Origin: Streptosporangium album
GTDB taxonomy: Bacteria > Actinomycetota > Actinomycetes > Streptosporangiales > Streptosporangiaceae
Length of the DNA: 64,000 bases
Direction of reading: 5' to 3'
NCBI RefSeq assembly: GCF_014203795.1
Contig: NZ_JACHJU010000004.1
Location: 310,001-374,000 of the forward strand
Below the pieces are notes generated by a model. That model did not search any database. It worked only from the letters and a program-made list of their open reading frames with translations, and was not told the origin of the DNA. The translations under genes and the position numbers were made by a program. Positions 24,598 through 32,255 of this stretch are shown piece by piece (the first letter of the stretch is position 1; each line of letters opens with the position of its first letter).

Positions 24598-24792
24598 TTA
24601 TCGGGAACAGCGTTTGGCGCACGGCAACCGGCGCTCCGCCAGGTCGCCGAACCGTTGCCGCCGGTGCGCGACGGTCGGCGGGACCTCCTCGAAGGTGGTG
24701 ACGCCGCCGATGACGTAGTGGGAGAAGATCTCGGCTATGCGGCCGAGGTCTTCGGGCGCGGCCGCCCGGACGGCCGCTTCCTGAGTCGACAT
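24598..24792 (-). pseudogene. Phosphinothricin acetyltransferase-like N-terminal fragment
   Basis: ATG 24792 begins MSTQEAAVRAAAPEDLGRIA, then EIFSHYVIGGVTTFEEVPPT, the first 50 residues of Pat/Bar-type GNAT enzymes. It continues about ten more residues and meets a stop after RRLPCAKRCSR. The acetyl-CoA binding part is absent. Confidence 0.7.
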
Positions 24793-24841
24793 GAGCCCTT
24801 CCAATTTCTCTATGGCGAAATTAAGAAGAACGGACGGACGC

Positions 24842-26299
24842 TCATTGCCGGTAGTGATAGGTGTGTGAAGGAGTGAAGCCGATCCGGGCGTAGAGATTAC
24901 GGGCTGTTTCGTTGTGCTCTTCGACCTGAAGATAGAGGCGTTCGGCCCCCTGACCAGCCGCCCAGCGGGCGCCGGCCCCCAGGATCGCGGTGGCGACGCC
25001 CCGGCGGCGGTGGTCGGGGTGGGTCGCCATGCAGAAGATCCCCGCCCAGCCGGAGTCGGCCACGAACAGTCCCATGCCGGCGGTCCGCCCGGCTGTGTCG
25101 ACGGCCAGGAGAGCGGTGGGCGAGGCGATACGCGCGATGACCTCGCTGCTGGCCGGACGGCCGTCCAGGCCGGCGAAGAGCCGGGGCCAGCGGGCGGGGT
25201 CGTCCACCGTTTCGACGGGGATGGTCGACGTGGTCTCGGCGATGACGTCGGCGGTCGAGGCGGTGAGCACCAGGGTCTTACCGGTGAGGGCATAGCCGCG
25301 GGCCGCCAGTGCCGCGTCGAGCGAGCGATGATGTTCCGCGGGGCTCACCTGGACGCATGCCGGCTGTCCCCGCTCCCGATAGAAGGCCTCGACCTCGTCG
25401 ACTGTGGTCGTGCGGCCGAGCAGCGGCAGCGCGGAGTTCGAGCGTTTCCACCCCCCGCCGGGAGTGTGTCTCAGCAACCAGCCCTCGCGATCCTCGGTGA
25501 ACGAGGCGGGCCAGGCCTGGGCGGCACGCCGTTCGATCTGCCAGGCGGCCGAAGCACCGCAGAGCGTCACGAGCTCGGGAACCAGCTTGGCGAGCAGGTC
25601 GTCGTCCTGAGGGCGTGCGGGTTCGTACTCGGTCACGCCGAGTCCCACGACCTCGAATCGCGAGGCCAGGGCGGCGATCTGATCGGTCAGCTCCCCGGGG
25701 AGAAGGCCTCCGGGCTCCGGGGTGCCGACGGAGCCGAAGAACTCCGGGTCGAGCACGTCGAGATCGAGGTGGATGTAGAGCGCCGCCCCGTCGGCGAGTG
25801 CGGACAGGTCGCCCAGGCCCGTCACTCGCACGTATTCAGATTCAGCGGGGTCCAGTGCGCGGACCCCGGCGAGGACGACCTGCTCCGGCCGGAGCACTCG
25901 ATCGGGCACCAGGTCTGGTGGCCCCTCACCCAGGAGCGTGCGCAACACCATGCCGTGGAAGGCGCCCGAGGGGGACGAATCGGGGGTGTTGAGGTCGCCG
26001 TGCGCGTCGAACCATACGACCCTCAGCCGCTCGCCGTACTCTCGCAGAGCCGCCGAGATCGGTTCGAGCTCCACGCCGCAGTCTCCGCCGACCGTGACCG
26101 TGAAACCGCCCCGGGCCCGCGAAAGCGCCTCCCGGGTCCTCGCGGCGGTCTCCGCGAGGGTCTCTCCGATCGTCACGCGCAGGTGCTCGGCGTCGGGGAT
26201 CATGGCGGCCAGCCGGGCGGCCCCCTCGGCCAGCCGGACGGCCGCCGGGGAGGACGATCCCTGCCACTGGGGCACTTCGACCACCGTTACCTGGGACAA
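24842..26299 (-). CDS. Arginase/agmatinase-fold protein fused to a GNAT N-acetyltransferase
   Basis: A two-domain protein of about 485 residues. The N-terminal half is a ureohydrolase fold carrying the manganese-site motifs: GGDCGVE (about 71), FDAHGDLNTPD (97-107) and HLDLDVLDPEFF (177-188). From about 275 a GNAT domain follows, with EGWLLRHTPGGGWKRSNSAL and the acetyl-CoA loop ATHPDHRRRGVATAILG. TTG 26299 is the best start: AGGAGGAG lies 5 nt before it, while an upstream ATG would contain the ribosome site. A bifunctional role on a guanidino or amino substrate is inferred. Confidence 0.8.
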   Translation of the reverse strand: MSQVTVVEVPQWQGSSSPAAVRLAEGAARLAAMIPDAEHLRVTIGETLAETAARTREALSRARGGFTVTVGGDCGVELEPISAALREYGERLRVVWFDAHGDLNTPDSSPSGAFHGMVLRTLLGEGPPDLVPDRVLRPEQVVLAGVRALDPAESEYVRVTGLGDLSALADGAALYIHLDLDVLDPEFFGSVGTPEPGGLLPGELTDQIAALASRFEVVGLGVTEYEPARPQDDDLLAKLVPELVTLCGASAAWQIERRAAQAWPASFTEDREGWLLRHTPGGGWKRSNSALPLLGRTTTVDEVEAFYRERGQPACVQVSPAEHHRSLDAALAARGYALTGKTLVLTASTADVIAETTSTIPVETVDDPARWPRLFAGLDGRPASSEVIARIASPTALLAVDTAGRTAGMGLFVADSGWAGIFCMATHPDHRRRGVATAILGAGARWAAGQGAERLYLQVEEHNETARNLYARIGFTPSHTYHYRQ

Positions 26300-26354
26300 C
26301 GCTCTCCTCCTCATACCGCGAGGCCTCAGTCTCGCGTGCTCCAACTGTCAAGGA

Positions 26355-26822
26355 CTACTTCGAATTTCTTCGGTTACCGTTAAGGCGGCCTCGATGGCCG
26401 GCCCCATACGGCTGTGGCTGTTTCGCGCTCCCCGGCCCGCCGTCGGGCCGGGGACCCGGGCGAGGGCGTGGCGCGGTGTCCGGCTGGACGACGGCGAGAT
26501 AGGCCCGGATGGCGTCGCGATTGCGGGTCAGGCAGTCGATGCGCTGCTGAATCCGCTCGGCCTCGCCCCGCAGCAGCCCGTCGGTCTCCGGGGTCAGGCA
26601 TTCCGGATGGAGGTGGATCTCGTCCGGCCTGTTCAGGTAGGGCAGGATATTACGGATGATCTCGGTGGTGAGGCCGGAGTCGAGGAGCCCGCGGATCTGC
26701 TGAACCCGGTAGACCGCCGATGCGTCGTAGGAGCGGTAGCCGTTGTCGGTCCGCTCGGGATGCAGCAGGTCCTGCTCCTCGTAGTAGCGCAGCATCCTGG
26801 CGGGGACGCCGGTGCGCCGGGA
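26355..26822 (-). pseudogene. MerR-family regulator lacking its start
   Basis: The minus strand encodes LSRRTGVPARMLRYYEEQDL, LHPERTDNGYRSYDASAVYR and a helical dimerisation region, a normal small MerR protein ending with a Pro/Arg-rich tail. The first six or so residues are gone: at 26822 the similarity stops and the sequence becomes an MFS fragment read on the other strand. The open frame continues to a GTG at 26948, which would give a protein with an artificial N-terminus. Confidence 0.65.
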
Positions 26823-26939
26823 CAGTTGATCTTCGTGGCCCGGCTGCTGGCCGGCGTCATGGGCGGCACCCTGTGGGCGATGCTCGCCGGCTACGCCGCC
26901 CGCATGGCGCCCGCCGAACGCCGTGGCCGCACCGTATGA
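26823..26939 (+). pseudogene. MFS transporter internal fragment
   Basis: Thirty-eight codons, LIFVARLLAGVMGGTLWAML then AGYAARMAPAERRGRTV, correspond to helices 4-5 and the following loop of an arabinose-exporter-like MFS protein, followed by an immediate stop. It is joined directly to the MerR remnant on the opposite strand. Confidence 0.6.
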
Positions 26940-27021
26940 CCCCTCCATACGGGGCAGGCCGGTGAGCTGGTCGAAGTGCGCGGCCCAGGAGCCGCCATGG
27001 ACACAGGCCCTCCGATGTTCC

Positions 27022-28560
27022 TCACGGACCGTCTTCCTCGAGACCGGCCCCTACCAGGGCTCCGGTGCGGAGCGGGATCTCGCGGAGGAGCCAGGAGGCG
27101 GCGAAGGCGATCACCGACAGGACCGCGGCACCGAGGAGGATGCCGTGCAGGCCGCTGGTGACGGCCGTCCGGTAGGCCTCGCGGACGGAGGGGAGCATGT
27201 CCCGCAGCAGGGCCGGCGTCAGGTCACCGCCCCCGGCGGCCATCCGGTGCGCGGTCTCGGCGCCGAGCCCCCCGGCGAGGCTCGCCTCCATGCGGCCCGC
27301 GTAGAGGGCACCCAGCAGCGCGATGCCCAGCGAGCCGCCGATGGTGCGGACCAAAGTGACCGTCCCGCTGGCGGCGCCCATGTCACGGGCGTCGGCGCTG
27401 TTCATCGTGATCAGCATGGTGCTCTGCATCAGCAGGCCCATGCCGAGCCCGGCGACCAGGGTGAGGGCCGAGGCGACAGCCGTAGCGGTGTCCACGTCGA
27501 GCAGCAACAAGGCGAGGGCGCCCGTCACCGTAACGGCGCCGCCGAGGATCGGGTAGACGCGGTAGCGGCCGTTGCGGCTGACGAGGTGGCCGGTGGTGAG
27601 CTGCGCGGCGAGCATGCCGAACATCAGGGGCAGCAGCAGCATGCCGCTGGCCGTCGGAGAGGCTCCCCGGACGAACTGCATGTACTGCGGCAGGTAGTTC
27701 GTCACGCTGAGCATGACCGCTCCGACGAGGAAGCTGAGAACCTGGGCGAGGGTGAAGTTGCGGTTGCGGAACAGCCGGGGCGGGATGACCGGTTCGACGG
27801 CGCGCCGCTCGACGTACACGAATCCGGCCAGCGCCAGGACGCCGGCGGTGCCCAGGGTGAGGATCTGCGGTGAGGACCAGGCGTAGCTGCTCCCGCCCCA
27901 GCCGGCGAGCAGGGTCAGGGCCAGGATGGCGGCGGTCAGCAGCAGCGCGCCGGCGTAGTCGATGCGGGCCGTGATCCGCTCGGTCCGCAGCCGGATCCCC
28001 ATGCCGATGATCAGCAGGGCGACGGCCCCGATGGGCACGTTCACGTAGAAGGTCCAGCGCCAGCTCAGCTGGTCGGTGAGGAAGCCACCGACCAGCGGTC
28101 CGCCGACGAAGGCGACCGGCAGCATCGCGCCGATCATCGACTGCAGGCGGCCGCTCTCGCGCGGGGGGACCAGCACGCCGATGATCGCCAGCGCGCCGAC
28201 CATCAGCCCGCCCGCCCCCAGCCCCTGTACCGCGCGGAACGCGATGAGCTGACCCATGTCCTGAGACAGACCGGCGAGTGTCGAGCCGGCCAGAAAGAGC
28301 AGGATCGCGGCCATGAAGGTGCCCTTGCGGCCGTACAGGTCGCCGAGCTTCCCCCAGATCGGAGTGGTCGCGGCGGCGGCGAGCAGGTAGGCCGTCACCA
28401 CCCAGGACAGGTGGTTCAGCCCGCCGAGGTCACCCACGATCGTGGGCAGCGCGGTGCCGACGATCAGGCCGTCCAGCATGGCCAGGAACATGCCGAGCAT
28501 CAGGCCGAAGACACCGAAGTAGATCGACCGCCGTCCTGCCGGTGGTCCGCTGTGGTTCAT
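27022..28560 (-). CDS. DHA2-family MFS drug exporter (EmrB/QacA type)
   Basis: A 512-residue, fourteen-helix exporter. Helix 1 contains MFLAMLDGLIVGTALPTIVG, motif A is GKLGDLYGRKGTF, and motif C-like GAMLPVAFVGGPLVGG lies in helix 5. ATG 28560 follows GGGAAA and starts MNHSGPPAGRR; longer frames upstream overlap the reductase stop. It is the second gene of an operon with the FMN reductase (20 nt apart) and is divergent from a TetR regulator across strong palindromes, the typical inducible multidrug efflux layout. Confidence 0.9.
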   Translation of the reverse strand: MNHSGPPAGRRSIYFGVFGLMLGMFLAMLDGLIVGTALPTIVGDLGGLNHLSWVVTAYLLAAAATTPIWGKLGDLYGRKGTFMAAILLFLAGSTLAGLSQDMGQLIAFRAVQGLGAGGLMVGALAIIGVLVPPRESGRLQSMIGAMLPVAFVGGPLVGGFLTDQLSWRWTFYVNVPIGAVALLIIGMGIRLRTERITARIDYAGALLLTAAILALTLLAGWGGSSYAWSSPQILTLGTAGVLALAGFVYVERRAVEPVIPPRLFRNRNFTLAQVLSFLVGAVMLSVTNYLPQYMQFVRGASPTASGMLLLPLMFGMLAAQLTTGHLVSRNGRYRVYPILGGAVTVTGALALLLLDVDTATAVASALTLVAGLGMGLLMQSTMLITMNSADARDMGAASGTVTLVRTIGGSLGIALLGALYAGRMEASLAGGLGAETAHRMAAGGGDLTPALLRDMLPSVREAYRTAVTSGLHGILLGAAVLSVIAFAASWLLREIPLRTGALVGAGLEEDGP

Positions 28561-28580
28561 CGCTGTTTCCCGGAGCGGCA

Positions 28581-29183
28581 TCAGGCCGAGTACGGGCGGA
28601 CGGCTCTGGCCTCGCGCAGGGCATGCGCCCACCAGGCCAGCTGGTCGAGCATGGTCTTGGCCGCGACGTCACAGGCCGGGTCGGTGGCCGTACCGGCCGG
28701 GTCGAACTGCGCCCACACGCCCTGGAAGCCGACGCTGTCGCGGATGGTGACGGCGTGCAGCTCGGCCAGGACGAGACGGAGCTGTTCGACCGCGCGCAGG
28801 CCGGCGGAGAAACCACCGTAGGAGACGAAGCCGACCGGCTTGGCATGCCACTCCCTGCCGTGCCAGTCGATGGCGTTCTTCAGCACCGCCGGAAAGCTGT
28901 GGTTGTACTCGGGCGTGACGATGACGAAGGCGTCGGCCGTGGCCAGCCGCGGCGACACGGCGGCCAGCAGTTCCCTGGCCTCCGGGGAGGCCGGAGGCTC
29001 CCCGAGAACCGGGAAGACGGTGGGCAGCGGGGTCTCGACCAGGTCGATGAGGTCGGCGTCCATGTCCTCGCGCCGCGCGAAGTGGCTGAGCAGCCAGTTC
29101 GCCACGACCGGGCCGAACCGTCCGTCCCTGGTGCTGCCGAGGAGGACCGCGATCTGAAGGCGGTTGTCGTTCATGTCGCTCAT
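28581..29183 (-). CDS. NADPH-dependent FMN reductase family oxidoreductase
   Basis: A 200-residue flavodoxin-like enzyme. The phosphate loop is LLGSTRDGRFGPVVANW near the N-terminus, and the flavin loop is VTPEYNHSFPAVLKNAIDW. Such proteins reduce FMN, quinones, azo or nitro compounds. ATG 29183 follows a GGGATC site; an upstream GTG would extend into the operator region. First gene of the operon with the DHA2 exporter, under the presumed TetR operator, so it may detoxify the same class of compound. Confidence 0.88.
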   Translation of the reverse strand: MSDMNDNRLQIAVLLGSTRDGRFGPVVANWLLSHFARREDMDADLIDLVETPLPTVFPVLGEPPASPEARELLAAVSPRLATADAFVIVTPEYNHSFPAVLKNAIDWHGREWHAKPVGFVSYGGFSAGLRAVEQLRLVLAELHAVTIRDSVGFQGVWAQFDPAGTATDPACDVAAKTMLDQLAWWAHALREARAVRPYSA

Positions 29184-29200
29184 GAGGGATCCCTTGATGT

Positions 29201-29249
29201 GTACAACGTATCTTAGCGAGTACAACGTACACATGGCTGTGTACGTTGT
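29201..29249. promoter_or_regulatory. TetR-type operator cluster: direct repeat plus perfect 12-bp inverted repeat
   Basis: GTACAACGTA occurs at 29201-29210 and again at 29220-29229, and its inverted copy lies on the other side. The arms ACAACGTACACA (29222-29233) and TGTGTACGTTGT (29238-29249) are exact reverse complements with spacer TGGC. The cluster lies between the divergent reductase-exporter operon and the TetR gene, where one repressor could control both. Confidence 0.8.
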
Positions 29250-29260
29250 CTAATCTTGAT

Positions 29261-29276
29261 ACGGTGTATACACCGT
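29261..29276. promoter_or_regulatory. Perfect 16-bp palindrome before tetR
   Basis: ACGGTGTATACACCGT is fully self-complementary and lies 22 nt before ATG 29299, overlapping the alternative GTG 29275. Its sequence differs from the 12-bp arms at 29222-29249, so it may be a second operator for autoregulation or for another regulator. Confidence 0.6.
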
Positions 29277-29298
29277 GACCTGGAAGGGAACCGCATCC

Positions 29299-30033
29299 AT
29301 GGCCGCTCAGAAGAAAGACGACGGCAAGGCGCACACCTCTCTGTGGGAGCGCCTTGAACGCCCCGCTCCGGCGCCCCGCCAGACCCTGACACCCAACCGG
29401 ATCGCCTCGGTGGCGGTCGAGATCGCCGACGCCGAGGGCCTCGACGCCATCACCATGCGGCGCCTGGCCACCGAGCTGGGCGTCGCCCCCATGGCGGCCT
29501 ACCGCTACGTGTCCGGCAAGGACGACGTCCTGCAACTGATGGTCGACCTGGTCTACGCCGAACTGCAGCTTCCCGACGCCACCGGCTGGCGGGAGAGCGT
29601 GCGGGCCCTCGCCATCCGCACCCGCGCCCTGATGCTGAAGCATTCATGGCTCGCCCAGCTCTCCCCGCAGGCGCTGTTGGCGCTGACCCCGAACCGGATG
29701 GCCGTGGCGGAACGGAGCCTGACCGCACTCGACGACCTGGGCCTGGACGCCGACACGATGATGGCCGTCGTCCGCACCGTCGAAGCCTACGTGTACGGCA
29801 CCACTCACGCCGAGATCGCCCTGCACCAGCTGATGGAGGGCCAGGGATGGTCCAGCGGTGACGAGGTGCGGACGGGGTTGGCCCCGCAGATGATCTGGCT
29901 GATGGACACCGGCCACTATCCCACCTACCGGCGCTACACCTTCGAAGCCGCCCGCAAGGACGACCCGCAATGGCAGTTCGAGATCGGGCTGGACTGCGTC
30001 CTCGACGGCATCGCCGTACGTGTGGGCATCTGA
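29299..30033 (+). CDS. TetR family repressor with TetR-type C-terminal domain
   Basis: A 244-residue regulator. The helix-turn-helix is ITMRRLATELGVAPMAAYRY (about residues 52-71), and the C-terminal part (ALHQLMEGQGWSSGD ... QFEIGLDCVLDGI) resembles the ligand domain of tetracycline-repressor-like proteins. ATG 29299 follows AAGGGAA; GTG 29275 is possible but would overlap the 16-bp palindrome. Divergent from the FMN reductase and DHA2 exporter, which it most likely represses. Confidence 0.88.
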   Translation: MAAQKKDDGKAHTSLWERLERPAPAPRQTLTPNRIASVAVEIADAEGLDAITMRRLATELGVAPMAAYRYVSGKDDVLQLMVDLVYAELQLPDATGWRESVRALAIRTRALMLKHSWLAQLSPQALLALTPNRMAVAERSLTALDDLGLDADTMMAVVRTVEAYVYGTTHAEIALHQLMEGQGWSSGDEVRTGLAPQMIWLMDTGHYPTYRRYTFEAARKDDPQWQFEIGLDCVLDGIAVRVGI

Positions 30034-30163
30034 GACCGCCGACGGTGACGGTGCCGGGCCTCGCCGTCCGGCGCCCCCTCCGGAGGCGGAGATGACCGGA
30101 TCGGTCCACGGCCTGACCGCCTTGTGCCTTCAGCCCGCCGCCGGATCACCGCATCCTGGACGG

Positions 30164-30442
30164 ATGAACAGCGCACTGTTCGACCCTGCCCGCGGGTACG
30201 TCCGCCTGATGGACGGTCTCGTCCCGCACGAGGACGAACCGTTGATCACGAAGACGGCGCACAACGCCTTCACCACCACGAACCTCCACCAGTTCCTCAC
30301 GAGCCGCGGCGTCCGGGCACTCACCGTGTGCGGCCTCCGGACCGAACAGTGCTGCGAGACCACGACCCGGGTCGCCTCCGACCTGGGCTTCGACGTCACC
30401 TTCGCCACCATCCGCACGGTCGACGAGCTGACCAGCGCATAG
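30164..30442 (+). pseudogene. Cysteine hydrolase (isochorismatase-like), internally deleted
   Basis: The core RSRGVRALTVCGLRTEQCCE-like segment (here TSRGVRALTVCGLRTEQCCE then TTTRVASDLGFDV) contains the nucleophilic Cys region of isochorismatase-fold hydrolases. The N-terminal Asp motif (DxQxD) is missing. After DLGFDVTFA the sequence jumps to IRTVDELTSA, the normal extreme C-terminus, so about 35 residues are deleted. Confidence 0.6.
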
Positions 30443-30477
30443 GTTCGCCGACCCCGGCGAGTAAGCTCGATCGGACC

Positions 30478-30830
30478 ATGCCACGCGTCGTCTTCCTGCT
30501 CATCCCCCGGGTGCACCTGCTCGATGTGGCCGGACCCGCTCAAGTCTTCTCCACGGCGGCCGATCTCGGATACGACCACACCATCTCCTACGTCTCAGAG
30601 GACAAGGACGTCGCCACCGTGCAGGGGCTGCCCCTGCGTGCCGACGACACCTGGCCGGCCCTCGCGCCCGAAGATCTCGTCATCGTGCCGGGCTGCTCGA
30701 CGGCCGTCGCTGCACCACGCACCACACGGTCCAGGACGAACTGGCCCGCCTGTACCCGGAGGCGGTCGTGGTGCGCGACGTGATCTATGTCGCAGACGAC
30801 CGGGTCGTGACCTCCGCGGGGGTGGCCAGC
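30478..30830 (+). pseudogene. DJ-1/PfpI (GlxA-like) domain fragment with frameshift
   Basis: ATG 30478 begins MPRVVFLLIPRVHLLDVAGP then AQVFSTAADLGYDHTISYVS, the amidase-like N-domain of GlxA-type AraC regulators. Around 30710 the frame changes; the continuation VQDELARLYPEAVVVRDVIY and VVTSAGVASG in another frame is the end of the same domain, with the nucleophile-elbow region deleted. No AraC DNA-binding domain follows. Confidence 0.65.
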
Positions 30831-30841
30831 GGCTGGTGCCA

Positions 30842-31215
30842 CAGATGTGCGAACGGCGCTGGGGGCGGGTGATCCAGGTCGGAGGAGGACTGGCACTGCA
30901 GCCGATGAACCTCCAACCCCATTACAACGCCTCGCTGGCCGCCCGGCACAACCTCGCGCTCTCTCTCGCGCGCGACCTCAAGGGCTCGGTGTGACGTCGA
31001 ACGTCGTCGCGCCGGGAGCCATCCTGGTGGAGTCGGTTCAGCGGCTTCTCACCGACATCGCGCCGGCTCATGGTTGGGGCGAGACCTGGGAGGAGATCGA
31101 ACGCGCCGCCGCGGAGGACTTCGTCCCGAACGACATCGGCAGGCTGGGCCGGCCCGAGGAGATCGCCGGCGCCGTGGCCTACCTGGCCGTTCCCCGTGGC
31201 CACGGCACCCGGCGT
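30842..31215 (+). pseudogene. SDR oxidoreductase C-terminal half, frameshifted
   Basis: Two frames together give RWGRVIQVGGGLALQPM, HYNASLAARHNLALSLARDL, then in another frame VTSNVVAPGAILVESVQRLL and IGRLGRPEEIAGAVAYLA. This is the second half of an SDR from the catalytic Ser/Tyr region onward; the catalytic Tyr is retained in HYNASLAA but Lys is replaced by Ala. The Rossmann start and the last residues are absent. Confidence 0.6.
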
Positions 31216-31313
31216 GAGCCGGCAACGCCCGGTCCTGCCGGTTCTGAGAGAATGAAGCTCCATCCCGAGCACGCTGAGAAGCGGCGCTCCCCTATGGCAG
31301 GAGCTCACGCACG

Positions 31314-32147
31314 TTGTCCCAGAAGCGCGAACGACCATCTCCCGACGCCGCCGACCTCGGACTGCGATCCGACTGCGGCAGCTGCTTCGGACTGTGCTGC
31401 GTCGCGCTGCCCTTCGCCGCCTCGGCCGACTTCGCGACCGACAAGGACGCCGGGCAGCCCTGCTCGAACCTGCAGGCCGACTTCCGCTGTGGCATCCATG
31501 CGCAGCTGCGGCAACGGGGCTTCTCCGGCTGCACCGTCTTCGACTGCTTCGGCGCGGGGCAGAAGGTCTCCCAGGTCACCTTCAGCGGGCAGGACTGGCG
31601 GGAGGCCCCGCGCACCGCACGGCAGATGTTCGACGTGTTCGCCGTCATGCGGCAGCTCCATGAACTCCTGTGGTATCTGACCGAAGCACTCACCCTGCCG
31701 CAGGCCCGGCCCGTCCACGACGGACTGCGCCGCGCACGCGAGAAGACCGAGCGCCTCACCGGCGGCAGCGCCCAGGAGCTCACGGAGCTGGATGTGGCGG
31801 CACACCGGGGTGATGTCAACGCCCTGCTGCTGCGCACGAGCAAACTCGTGCGGGCCAAGGTCGCGGGCCGTAAGAAGGACCGGAGGGGGGCCGATCTCAT
31901 CGGGGCCAACCTCAGAGGCGCGAATTTGCAGGGCGCCAACCTCCGCGGGGCGTACCTCATCGCCGCCGATCTCAAGGGCGCCGACCTGCGCGTGGCCGAT
32001 CTGATAGGTGCCGACCTGCGAGACGCCGACCTGAGCGGCGCCGACCTCACCGGCAGCATCTTCCTCACTCAACCCCAGCTCAACGCGGCCAGGGGCGACA
32101 CCGCCACCAAACTGCCGCAGGCCCTCACCCGTCCCACGCACTGGTAG
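31314..32147 (+). CDS. Cys-rich pentapeptide-repeat protein
   Basis: A 277-residue protein. The first 80 residues hold a cysteine cluster ([33 protein letters not shown]) that could bind zinc or an iron-sulphur cluster. A helical middle follows, and residues about 195-255 contain about ten pentapeptide repeats of form A(D/N)LxG that fold as a right-handed quadrilateral helix. TTG 31314 is used as start with GGAG upstream. The length and intact repeats argue for a working gene among debris. Quinolone-type gyrase protection is known for some pentapeptide proteins but cannot be inferred here. Confidence 0.82.
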   Translation: MSQKRERPSPDAADLGLRSDCGSCFGLCCVALPFAASADFATDKDAGQPCSNLQADFRCGIHAQLRQRGFSGCTVFDCFGAGQKVSQVTFSGQDWREAPRTARQMFDVFAVMRQLHELLWYLTEALTLPQARPVHDGLRRAREKTERLTGGSAQELTELDVAAHRGDVNALLLRTSKLVRAKVAGRKKDRRGADLIGANLRGANLQGANLRGAYLIAADLKGADLRVADLIGADLRDADLSGADLTGSIFLTQPQLNAARGDTATKLPQALTRPTHW

Positions 32148-32255
32148 CCCCCGGCCCCGGGCTGCGGGAAAGCCGCGACAAGCCGGCGGGGCCCTTCAAA
32201 GGGCGACAGACTCCGTTCCGCCGGGCGCGGGACCAGGAGCCACCAGTGCGAAGTC

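Noticed and set aside
24598-24792. Functional phosphinothricin resistance gene
   Set aside because: Only the first ~50 residues of the acetyltransferase are present; the acetyl-CoA site is missing.
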